Shown here one piece after another: positions 42,601 to 53,900 of a DNA stretch of 64,000 bases. The stretch is from Plantago major (Eukaryota; Streptophyta; Magnoliopsida; Lamiales; Plantaginaceae), in the NCBI GenBank assembly GCA_026545765.1, contig CM048840.1, positions 43,854,959-43,918,958 of the forward strand. Reading direction: 5' to 3'. How positions within the stretch are numbered: position 1 is the stretch's first letter; the number at the start of each line of letters is the position of its first letter. A program made the translations under genes and the position numbers. Below the pieces are notes generated by a model. It made no database searches, was not told where the DNA came from, and saw only the letters and a list, made by a program, of their open reading frames with translations.

Positions 42601-45240
42601 ATTCCCAACAGAGCAGTACTCCTTTGCTACTCTGATGCATAAGGACTTTATCAAAGAAGCTGCACACAAGCTCATAGAAGCTTTTGAGAAGACAGATGGT
42701 CAGACCAGAATGCAGATGGCATTCAAGCCTACTTTGCCCCAGACCTTACAATACATACACTCTGAACAAGAGGAGGTAAATGGGCAAATGATCACTATTC
42801 CAGAAGTGATCAATCTGGTCTCTGAAGATGACGAAGAGAAGGAGACTGATGATAACAATTATGAAGATCCTCCTTTTGACCATCACAAGGATGAGGATAA
42901 GAAAGATGATGATGATGCCCCTGCACCAGGGACATGAGGGATTCCACAAGGAAATAATACCTCAACTGCTGAAAAGCACACTGAGAGGACATCACAGCAA
43001 TCCCCTCCTCCATCTCCTCAGAAATCTACCCATCCATCTCCCCAACATAAGGACTCTACTGAACAAGTAGTTGAGCACTCGGAGAACACCACTCAGAAAA
43101 TATCAGATACACAAGCCGAGTCGCCAACTCACACAATTGTTGGAAGAAGAACAACAGCTCCATCTTCAACTGGAAGAAGAGCTAGCTAAATCCAGAGATA
43201 ACCTTAATCAGCTTCAAGATCAATACTTACAAGAAATGGTAGCTTACACTGAAGTCAAAGAGCTCCAGGATGCTGTAAATGCCATTGCTAAGGAGCTAGA
43301 TACTGAAGAAGTATCTGAAGAAAAGCATGATGCTAAGGCTGCATCACCATCAAAAGATATACCATCCTTCTCTCTGAAAGGAAAGAAGCCCATCTCTGAG
43401 ATGGTTGCTGGACTAGAAAATCTTGAAAACGTCCAAGAGGATGAAGATCACTGGGCTGATGACTCAGATGATGAAGAAGAGAAGAAATTGGCAGAACACC
43501 GCAATGAACACTTAACGGTTTCTCATCTAAAAAGGAAGCTAATTGCCCCTGAGATATTCAACAAGCTGCCAAATGTCAACTCCAATGAATACTTGAACAG
43601 ATATCAAGTACTGTCCAAATTGAAAAAGGAATTATTTTCTCAAGATAAAGCTGCCATTGCATCAGTCCCTGCAGAAATGAAGACATTCACTGACCTCATC
43701 ACTCAGAGGACAACCAGTCTGGTCATTGCTCAGAAAGACCTAGGCATGGTTAGGGATGATGACCAAAACTTGGCTGCAAAAGCTTTTGAAGAAGCTAGCT
43801 ATGCTGCTGGAAACGCAGATGCCTATCAAGGCCCATTGCCAGAGCTCACTGATAAGGAAAATGGACTTATCAAACAAAATCAGGAGCTCAAAGCTGAACT
43901 TCAGAAGTTGGTCACTACCTATAATCGCCATAAGGACATTTGAGTCTCTCTCAGAATCCTTTATGAGGCTTAGTCAGCCAACAATGACTAAGGGGGAAGG
44001 ATTGTACAAATCTGGACCTCAAAGTCAGGAGGAATGGGAAGAAGGAGAAGGATATAAGAAGAAATCAACCGGTGCCGCCAGAGGAAGAAGAAACAAGAAA
44101 ACTTCCCAGTCACCACTCAGAATCAATGAGCACTCCTCAAGTCAAGCTGCTTTGCAAATAATAACTACTTCCCAGAAACCAACTGAAGGAACTTCAATGG
44201 TAACAAGGGCCATGGCATAGAAACCTCCAAGGAGTTCCAAGGCTCCAAGGAGAAGACAAGTGAGAGGGATTGATGAGTCTTCTTCTTCTTCTTCTTCTTC
44301 TGAAGAAGAAGAAGAAGAAGAAGAAGAAGGCCAAATCAAATCCCTGGGCAATGAAGAAGGCTACAAAACTCTCACAAGAATTAATCTTGATGATGATGAA
44401 GAAGAGACTGATGAAGATGAAGCTCCTCTTCACAGAAAAAGAAAAATTGATAGCCTAAATGAGCCCATAGCTGCAAAGCCTTTGGCAGCTAAAACACCCT
44501 CTGGAAATACCAAGTCAATCCAGGGTGGTTCGTCAAGTAATCCAAGGGAAAACTCAAGGCAAAGGAGGAATAGATTGAGAGCTGAAAGAAGAAAAGGTCA
44601 ACTTCCACTCAGGCCAGAAGAAACCAGAATTGAGTATGTGAAGACTGACAACAACTCCTCCTCCTAGAGGTGTATTCATCAGAGGAATGGATACTGGATA
44701 CTGGAACTCAAACACTTGCTTGTAAATGAAAAAGGATTCCCAATACCCATCCATCAACAACTTATGGCATGGAGAAAAGACAAGCCAATCTTGATCAACA
44801 CCAATCATGTCAAAGCTTGGTTGGATTTTGAAGTTGTCAAGAGAGTTGAAGCCATGAGGAAGGACCTTAATGATGAATGTCCTTATGGAAAACCTGCTGA
44901 TGTGCATAAAGTCCCAAACCTTACTGGAACAGGCACAAGGTCAAGACTTGATGTGGAACCCTTTGAGTCATTCTACATGACTGAAGATCAATACAAGGGT
45001 GACATCAGATATCTGAGGATCATATATGATTACTTCAAACTATCAGATATCAGAATTGAGCATGCCTGGAAATGGAGAAAGTATTTATGGGTCAAACACT
45101 TTGCCAAGAAAAATCCCACCAAATCATACAAAGAAGTATGTGGTTATGCCAGAGACACTGAGATGTTGGTCAGAACCTTACTCTATGACTACTCGATGAT
45201 ATCAAAAGACTTGGAGATAGGAGTATGCAAATTGATCCTT
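39651..45240 (+). pseudogene. ORF3 (post-pol cargo gene, env position) of copia copy 1
   Basis: ATG 39,651 (MAPKRSSTQKSQS). Residues 1-303 form a globular domain with HWTSNHKMIWGGAMIEEYL and WGKYAFMKFVKKIQGFEPKIAK. Charged sequence follows to 41,515, then five short introns with 36- to 50-codon exons. Next come a conserved block (LLTFFKNHTLKKHLKCFRKWQKL, 42,395-42,937), coiled coils (43,071-43,943), poly-Ser/poly-Glu (44,277-44,329), a KRKI basic patch and a last domain to about 45,240 (YMTEDQYKGDIRYLRIIYDYFKLSD). Stops at 40,560, about 40,988, 41,248, 42,228 and 42,935 and some frameshifts show decay. The final domain and the conserved block also exist in copy 2. SIRE-type elements carry an env-like ORF here, but I see no signal peptide or convincing membrane anchor. 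Function unknown. Confidence 0.75.
41516..42394 (+). other. array of five phase-0 GT-AG introns in ORF3, copy 1
   Basis: Introns 41,516-41,593 (78 bp), 41,702-41,778 (77), 41,886-41,965 (80), 42,116-42,196 (81) and 42,317-42,394 (78). All start GT and end AG with T-rich 3' ends (GTTACAG, CTAATAG, TTAACAG, TCTCAG, TTTCAG). Exons between them are 108, 107 (one base lost), 150 and 120 bp. All junctions fall between codons, and exons start with GCT or GTT codons (A or V followed by Q/D/P) and end with Q, K or E. Confidence 0.8.
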
Positions 45241-45594
45241 GAGTCATCAAGATTTGAAGACTTAAAGAATAGTTTATTAGGATGTTTACTGGAGTTTGGT
45301 TACTCTGTTGTCCTAATTTACTATGTAATCTTCAGATTCTTGTCGATCGCATTTTATTGTTGTTTTATCTTGAAAAAATTATCTGAACTTTCATTGTAAC
45401 ATATCTGATGAACCTACTCTCAGATATCAATCTATAAAAAGATAACTTGTCAGAAAAGATCACATCTTGTGATTTGGTTGATGTTTACTTTCTACACTTA
45501 ATTATATGAATTGAAAGATCTTAAGAAATGATTAAGTGGTGGATTGTTTCCCATCCAGATTTGTAATAGGTCAAATAGTCATCGTTGACTGATC

Positions 45595-45610
45595 AAAATG
45601 GGGGAAATTT
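45595..45610 (+). other. copia copy 1 polypurine tract
   Basis: AAAATGGGGGAAATTT immediately before the 3' LTR. Copy 2 has AAAAAGGGGGAAATT at the equivalent position. Confidence 0.8.
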
Positions 45611-46993
45611 ATTAGGAATATCGGTTTAGATTTTGATCAGCAATCTAATGACTTATCTTAGCTCAGAAAGGTGGTTAGTACTCTTGGTTCACTTGAACAC
45701 TGTAAAAGAGGAAGCTCACTAAGTATGATAGTCTAGCCAATCTTGTATAGGATGTTAGGTCTCTGAATGTAATTTTTATTTTCTAAAAAGAAGACCAAGA
45801 AGAAGGCATCCAGCATGAAAAGTTCAAAGGATTTGAAGATTTGAACACTGCACAAGATTGCTGAAGACAAAGGTTTCCAAATACCTATGACCATATATCT
45901 TAAAGACACAAGCATTTTTAAATAAACAGTGTTGCAAAAAGATATCTGGGAAATAAAAGGTTTCGAGATTTAGGTGCCTGCGATATTCACTATAGATACC
46001 TCGACATAACTATGTTTCCAAAAGAAATATATTATAAGTTGTTTCAACAAGGATATTTGAGTGTGATAATCTCTTAGAAGGACGTATAACGATAGAGATG
46101 TCTCGAGAAGAAGACAAGATATATACTATTCAAACGGCACTCAAATTCATATATAAATATCAACACTTAGACTGCTTGAGAACACACCTTATAACACACA
46201 GAACATAGAACACTGAACTTACATTGATTACTCTCAAAAGTTCTATCAAGCACACTACTTACCTTCAAGCTTTCATGCACTAAAGCTCTTGATTCTAAGT
46301 AGCAAAAGTTCTAAGTGTCCCGATCTCAATAAGCATTGTTATTTGTGAAAGAGTTGAACTAAGATTTCATATCGAGATTCATTCTTGAACACTTATCATA
46401 GACTCGGTCAACAAGTTATTAAAGAAGCTCACCTGACAAACTATCTTAAATCAACACCTTAATCGGCATGGAGTACAGGAAGTACTTAGTTTGGGAAACT
46501 AAGGAATAACTCCAAGGTTACTGAGCATAGGAAGTACTTAGTTTGGGAAACTAAGGAATAGCTCAAAAGGTTTCTAAGTACAGGAAGTACTGGTCGTGAA
46601 GTGGGAATAACTTAGGGGGAATACTTGGTTGGGAACCTAGTGTATTTAGGAATCAAGAGAAGATACTTGTAAGGTTACCTCATTTATCTATCTTAGTAGA
46701 TTCTAGGTCTGAGAAAGGCCGAAATGGATTAGTTGAAGGATTACGCCACCTTCAGATACCACAATAAAAAGACTTGTGTTATTTACTTTCTGCATCTTAT
46801 TACTTGCTTAATTTACCTTGCAAAGTATTTACACCTATCTTGTGAAAGCACGCACTTATCAGTAAAAGTCTTCCGCTCAAATAAGTATCGAATTCTTCAC
46901 AAATATCGTGAAACCGTGTTTATCGACAAAAGTTTTAAAAGACTATTCACCCCCTCCCTCTAGTCTTTTACTTTGCCGTTATCTGGACCAACA
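45611..46993 (+). repeat. copia copy 1, 3' LTR (1,383 bp, internally deleted)
   Basis: Same ends as the 5' LTR (ATTAGGAATATCGG ... TATCTGGACCAACA) but 269 bp shorter through many small gaps, mostly in 45,960-46,140 and 46,370-46,410. Confidence 0.85.
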
Positions 46994-47300
46994 GGAACCA
47001 CATACCACCCCGAGGGTTGGTTGACCAACCCTGTTAATTGCGTTAACACTTTTTTATTTTATTTTTGTTCGGTTCTGAGGGATATAATCTTAATTTAAGA
47101 ACATGTATCGGTTACTAATTAATTAGTATGGTATGAGTAGATGAGCCGATATAAAATACTCCCTCAAGTCTCATACAAGATTCCTAAGGAAACTTTTCTT
47201 TCGATCTTTGACCGTAAATTACTTGCAAATTACACGCAAAAAGTATAAAGCAAAGTTATATTAGTAAATATACTTAATTTATTTTTATAATATAATTTTG
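46994..47300 (+). repeat. repeat R3 with truncated Stowaway MITE
   Basis: GGAACCACATACCACC onward matches 23,262-23,570. The Stowaway copy starts at 47,157 and is cut at 47,300 (AATATAATTTTG) by the adjacent LTR. The other half should lie beyond the right edge of the nested copia elements. Confidence 0.85.
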
Positions 47301-48918
47301 TGTTGGTCCAGATAACGGCAAAGTAAAAGACTAGGGGGGGGGGGGTGAATAGTCTTTTAAAACATTTGTCGATAAACACAATTTCTCAGATATCTGTGAA
47401 GATATCTGATACTTAGATTCAGAGCGCGGAAGACTTAAAGATAGATAAGTGCAGAAACAGTTAAAGTGTGTGTGTGTGTGTGTGTTGCTGAAAAGTAAGT
47501 ACATAAATGTAAATAACACAGCAAGTATAGTGGTATCCTGAGGTATGAATCCTCCAACTAATCCACTTCGGTCTTCCAGAGACCTAGAATTCACTAGAAC
47601 AGATAATTGAGGTCACGTTACAATAAACCTATTCTAAGATACCTTAAAACAAATGGTTCCCAACCAAATGTTCCCCCTGAGTTGTTCCCCGGCTTTCTCC
47701 GCCAAGTACTTCCTATACTCAGAAACCTTTTTGAGTTATTCCCTAGCTTCCCAAGCTAAGTACTTCCTATACTCAATAACCTTGGAGTTATTACTTAGTT
47801 TCCCAAATCAAGTACTTCCTATACTCCGATAACCTTGGAGTTATTCCCTGATTTTCCAAACTAAGTACTTCTGCATCTACGCCAAAGGATGGTGTTGGTT
47901 TTGGTTTGAGTTGTCAAATGAGCTTCTTTAATAACTTTTCAGTTAATCAGATAGCTCTTTGAATCAAGTATACATAATACACTTTTCAATGTATGGTAAC
48001 TTGTTCCTTTTTACTGACCCAAGTCTTATGATAACTGTTCAAGAGAATGAATCTCAGATACTTGATCCTTCAATTCAACTCTTTCACAGTTAGCTGTGCT
48101 TGTTTAGGATCAGGACACTTAGAACTTTAGTGCTACTTAAGATCAAGAGCTTTGGTCGCAACAGAAAGCTTGAGGATAAGTAGTTTGCTTGAGAGAGTAT
48201 GATCGTATCGTAATCTAAGGTGTTCGCTCGAGGTTCTAAGGTGTGTTCTCAAGCCTAAGTGTTGATATTTATAGATGAATTTGAGTACCGCTTGAATAGT
48301 ATCCGTTAGCTCAAATTCAAACTATTGATATCTCGTATAGTACTATAGCGTGTTTTGTCTTCTTCTTCGTCGCCGCTGCTTTTGTTCGACATCTCTCGTC
48401 TGCATTAAATGCATCAGACTATACTTTTGTCTCAGAGTGCCAACGAACTATGCTTTGTATCGTAGATTTAACTTGATCGATTTCTGAGTTTTCAGACGCT
48501 CTTATCTTCAACTTCATATACCACTTAAATTGAAACAACTTTGTTTGCAATATATATTTCTTTTTCAGAAATGTGGTTAAGGCTCAAGGTATCTGAGTGT
48601 AGATATTTGTGGACACTCTCCTTGTTTTCAGATAGACCTTTTGTTTCTAAGATATCTCTTGTGACACAGTTTGTTTAAAACCATTCGTGTCTTCAAGAAA
48701 GCTGGCCAAGGTATTCAGAAACTGCTTCAAGAATCTTGCGCCTTCAAATCTTCAATGTCGTTGAACTTGTTCTGCTTGGATGTCTTCTTCTTGGTTTTCT
48801 CTTCATAAAATAAAAATTACATTTTGAGACCTAACATCCTATACAAGATTAACTAAACTATCATACTTAGTGGGTTTCGTCTTTTACAATGTTCAAGTGA
48901 ACCAAGAGTACTAATCAC
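47301..48918 (-). repeat. LTR of a third copia copy, split by copy 2
   Basis: Left end TGTTGGTCCAGATAACGG (inverse of the LTR 3' end). It runs to ...AAGAGTACTAATCAC, about 85 bp short of the LTR 5' end, where copy 2's LTR starts. Contains (GT)n at 47,466-47,484. It differs from the copy 2 LTRs by many substitutions, so it is a separate insertion. Confidence 0.8.
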
Positions 48919-50589
48919 TGTTGGTCCAGATAACGGCAACGTAAAAGACTAAAGGGGGGGTGAATAGTCTTTTAAACTTTTGTCGATAAAAACTATTTCT
49001 CAGATATCTGATACTTAGAATCAGAGCGCGGAAGACTTAAGATAGATAAGTGCAGAAACAGTTAAAGTGTGTGTTTGTGTTGCTGAAATGTAAATACAGA
49101 AAGGTAAGTAACACAGCAAGTATAGTGGTATCTGGAGGTGGCGTAATCCTCCAACTAATCCACTTCGGTCTTCCAAAGACCTAGAATTCACTAGAACAGA
49201 TAATTGAGTTCACCTTACAATAATCCTATTCTAAGAAATCCTTGTAACAAATGGTTCCCAACCAAATGTTCCCCTTGAGTTATTCCCTAGCTTCCTCAGC
49301 CAAGTACTTCCTATACTCAGAAACCTTTTTGAGTTGTTCCCTAGATTCCCAAGCTAAGTACTTCCTATAGTCAATAACCTTGGAGTTATTCCTTAGTTTC
49401 CCAAATCAAGTACTTCCTATACTCCGATAACCTTGGAGTTATTCCCCATTTTCCAAACTAAGTACTTCTGCATCTACGCCGGTTTTGGTGTTGGTTTCGG
49501 TTTGAGTTGTCGATGAGCTTCTTTAATAACTTATTCATTATTCAGATAGCTCGTGAATCAAGTATACTTAATACACTTTTCAATGTATCAGATCTTGTTC
49601 TTTTATATCGACCCAAGTCTTAGATAAGTGTTCAAGAGAATGAATCTATACTTGATCTTTTGATTCAACTCTTTCACGTATAGTCAGCTTGTTTAGGATC
49701 AGGACACTTAGAACTTTAGTGCTACTTAAGATCAAAAGCTAAGGTCGCAACAGTAAGCTTTAGGATAAGTGGTTTGCTTTGAGAGAGTAAGATATGTTCT
49801 GTGTTCAGATGTTCAGCGTATCTAAGGTGTCATCTCAAGCAAATAAGTGTTGATATTTATAGATGAATTTGAGTGCCGCTTGAATAGTATCCGTTAGACT
49901 CAAATTCAAACTATTGATATCGTGGTACGATCAGAAAGGTGTTTTGTCTTCTTCTTCGTCGCCGCTGCTTTTGTTCGTACATCTCGTCTGCAGCATTAAA
50001 TGCATTGTACTATACTTTTCGTCTCAGAGTGCCAATCTGAACTATGCTTTGTATCAGAGACTAGTATCATCTGATTCTTTGCACGTCCTTATCTTCAATT
50101 CTTCAGATATCACTTTTATTGAAACAACTTTGTTTGCAATAAACATATTTCTTTTTCAGAAATGTTGTTAAAGCTCAAGGTATCTGAGAATAGATATCTG
50201 TGGACACTTTCCTTGTTTTCAGATAGACCTTCTAAATCTCAGATATCTCTTGTGACACAGTTTCTTTAAAACTATTCGTGTCTTCAAGATATCTGGCCAA
50301 GGTATCTGGAAAACTGTTTCAGTAATCTTGTGCAGTTTCTTCAAGTCTTCAATGTCGTTGAACTCGTTCTGCTTGGATGTCTTCTTCTTGATCTTCTCTT
50401 CATAAATAAAAATTACATTTTGAGACCTAACATCTTATACAAGATTAGCTAGACTATCATACTTAGTGGGTTTCCTCTTTTACAATGTTCAAGTGAACCA
50501 AGAGTACTAATCACCTTTCTGAGACTAAGATAAGTCATCATGTTGCTGATCAAAATCTAAACAGATATTTCTAACAAAATTTCCTAACA
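48919..50589 (-). repeat. copia copy 2, 3' LTR (1,671 bp)
   Basis: On the minus strand starts TGTTAGGAAATTTTGTTAG and ends GTTATCTGGACCAACA. The PPT (AAAAAGGGGGAAATT, 50,590-50,604) adjoins it. Confidence 0.9.
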
Positions 50590-50954
50590 AATTTCCCCCT
50601 TTTTGATCAGTCAACGATGACTATCTGACCTATTACAAATCTGGATGAGTGAACAATCCACCACTTAATCTTTTTCTTAAGATTTTCAATTCATTCAATT
50701 AAATGCAGAAAGTAAACATCAACCAAATCACAAGGTGTGATCTTTGCTGACAAGTTATCTTTTATAGAATACTATCTGAGAGTAAGTTCATCAGATAAGT
50801 TACAAAGGAAGGTTACAGATAACTTCAATACATAAAACAGTTAAGCTTAGTCAGCAAAAATACAACAAACAAAATACATAGTAAATTAGGACAACAGTAG
50901 TAACCAAGCTCCAAGTAAACATCCTAAAGAACTAGTCTTCAAGTCTTCAACTCT

Positions 50955-53900
50955 TCAAGTCTTCAACAGTAGTTCTATGGATAAGTCTGCAAATTTCCTA
51001 TCTCCAAACCTTTTGATGTCATCAGAATAGTCATAGAGAAGAGTTCTGACGAGCATCTCTGTGTCTCTGGCAAATCCACAGACCTCTTTGTAGGTTTTAA
51101 TAGGATTTTTCTTGACAAAATGCTTGACCCACAGATACTTTCCCCACTTCCAGGCATGCTCTATTCTGATATCTGAGAGCTTGAAATATTCGTAGATAAT
51201 CTTCAGATATCTGATGTCACCCTTGTATTGATCTTCAGTTAGATAGAACGACTCATAGGGTTCCACAAATGAAGTCTTGCTCTTGCTCGCTCCTCGTGAT
51301 ATTCGTAATTCGTGCACATCATCCGCTTACCATATGGACATTCATCGAGAGGTCCTTTCTCATGGCTTCAATTCTCGACAACTTCAAAATCCAACCGTGC
51401 TTTAATGTGATTGGTGTTGATCAAGGTTGGCTTATCTTTTCTCCATGCCATAAGTTGTTTATGGATTGGTTCGAAATCTTGAATTTACCAAGAGATGCTT
51501 AAGTTCCGTAATCCAATAGCCATTTTTCCGATTGATGAACTCAGATGAGGAATCATTGTCATGCTTCACATACTCTATTTTGGCTTCTTCCGCCCGAGTG
51601 GAAGTCGACTTTGTCTTTGCTCACTCTCACCGCTCTTCTCGCCTTGAATTCTCTTTGGGTTGTTGCTGAAGAACCACCGGATAGACTTGGTATTTCCAGA
51701 GGGTGTTTTAGCCGCTAGGGCTTTGCCTATGGGCTCCAGGCTTTCAATTTTCCTTTTCTTGTGAAGAGGAGCTTCATCTTCATCAGTTTCCTCATCATCA
51801 TCAAGATTTAATCTTGTGAGAGTTTTACAGCCTTCTTCATTGCCCAGGGACTTGACTTGACCTTCTTCTTCTTCTTCTTCAGAAGATTCATTAATCCCTT
51901 TAACCTGTCTTCTCCTTGGAGCCTTGGTACTCCTTGGAGATTTCTGTGCCATGGCCCTTGTTATCATTTTGGTTCCTTCAGTAGGTTTCTGGGAAGTAGC
52001 TACTATTTGCAAAGCAGCTTGGCTTGAGGAGGGTTCATTGATTCTGAGTGGTGGCTGGGAAGTTTTCATGTTTCTTCTTCCTCTCTGAGCCGCACTACCC
52101 AGATTTCTTCTTATTTTCTTCTCCTTCTTCCCATTACCCCGACTTTGAGGTCCAGATTTGTATACTCTTTCCCCTTAGTCATTGTCATCATACCTCATAA
52201 AAGAATCTGAGAGAGAGTCAAAATGCCCTTGCAATTAATTGTGGGCAGTGACCAACTTCTGAAGTTCGGCTTTGAGCTCCTGATTTTGTTTGATAAGTCC
52301 TTTGTCCTTATCAGTGAGCTCTGCCAAAGGGCCTAGGATAGCATCTGCTTCCAGAAAGGTAACTTGCCTCTGAAAAGCTTTTTCACTAAAGACGATCATC
52401 GCCCTTGTCATTCCTGCATCTTTCCGAGCAATGATTATGCTAGTTGTTCTCGAGTCATCACCAAAGAACTTTTTCATTTCGTAGGGACGAGGCAATTACT
52501 TCCTTGTTTCGTGAAGACAACTCCTTTCCGAGATGAGACAAGATTGCATCTGCTCATGTATTCATTGGAGTGGACGCTTGGCGCTTTGTTGAATATTGCA
52601 GAGCAATCAACTTCCTTTTCAAGTGAGAAACCGCTAAATGTTCATTGCGTTGTTCGCCAAAGTCTTGTCTTCTTCATCATCCGAGTAGTCATCCCAAAGG
52701 ATCTTCATCCTCTTCGACATTTTCATCGATTGTATCAAGTCCAAAGAACCATCTCGTAGATTGTTTTCTTTCCTTCGTGAGGAGGATGGTACTTCTTTTG
52801 AGGATGATGCACCTTAGCATCATGCTTGTCTTCGATACTTCTTCAAGATCAAGTTCCTTGGTAATAGCATTTACAAAGATCCCGTAGCTCTTTAACCTCG
52901 AGTAAGCAATCATCTTCGCAGATATTGATCTTGTAGTAGATCAAGTTTGTCTCGATTTAGCTATTTGATCTTCCAATGAAGATGGAGTCATTGTTCTTCT
53001 TCCAACAGTTGTCTGAGTTGAGCACTTCTGGTTTGAGTGTTTAATAATTTCTGATTGGTTTCTTCAGAAAGCTCAACTACTTGTTCAGTAGTAACTGCGT
53101 GTTGGGAAGATGGATGAGTAGATTTCTGAGGTGATGGAGATTTCTGTGAAGTCTTCTCAGTTTGCTTTTCAGCAGCTGAGGCAATGTTTCTCTGTGAAAT
53201 TCCTCCGGTCCCTGGTGCAGGGGCATCATCATCATCCTTTTTGTCATTATCATCCTTTTGGTGATGGTCAGTGGGAGGTTCATCGAAGTAATTTTCATTC
53301 ATCTCTTCCTCCTCATCATCTTCAGATACAAGATTGATCACTTCCGGGATAGTGATCTTCTGCCCATTAACTTCTTCTTGTTCAGAAGGTATAAATTGCA
53401 GAGTCTGGGGCAGGACTGGCTTGAATGCCATCTGTAATCTTGTCCACCATCCGCCTGCTCAAGGCATGTATCAAACTATGCGCCACTTCTTTCGAGAAAC
53501 TTATGCAATAAAGTCGCAATCGTAATCGCTCGGTAGGGAACATTGCATGGATATAAGTCTCCAAGTCAAGAGCTTGTGCTCGTCGGTTTGGTTGATCTGT
53601 GATTCTCAATATTTCAGAGAGATCAGAGCACCTTAACCTCTGCCATTTCTTGAAGCATTGAATATGCTTTGGCAGGGTGTGAGCTTTGAAGAAGGGAAGT
53701 AGGTCCCTTGTCTCATCAATGGGAACCTGCTCGTCGGTTTCTGAGTTACCTGAGTATGAACATCAGGCTCAAATACTTGAACCACTGAGACAATGGGTGT
53801 CTCAGATATCTTGTTGTGAGGTGGAGACATGGAAGTCTGGTCCTCATCAACCTTTCTTTCTTGAACCTGAGAATCAAAAATAATACAATACTTAGGAAAT

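Larger units (their letters stand above)
32314..46993 (+). mobile_element. Ty1/copia LTR retrotransposon, SIRE/Maximus-like, copy 1
   Basis: LTRs at 32,314-33,965 and 45,611-46,993, PBS at 33,967, PPT at 45,595. Order: gag, protease, integrase, a truncated RT/RNase H, then a ~5.6-kb third ORF region. Integrase before RT makes it copia. A long ORF after pol and LTRs of about 1.6 kb fit the SIRE/Maximus (Sirevirus) lineage. Left and right flanks share no 5-bp duplication, so one edge has been altered. Confidence 0.9.

Noticed and set aside
45290-45399. Hydrophobic C-terminal stretch of ORF3 that could be an env membrane anchor
   Set aside because: In copy 2 the homologous bases lie after the stop and out of frame, so it is more likely 3' UTR read by chance after a frameshift.
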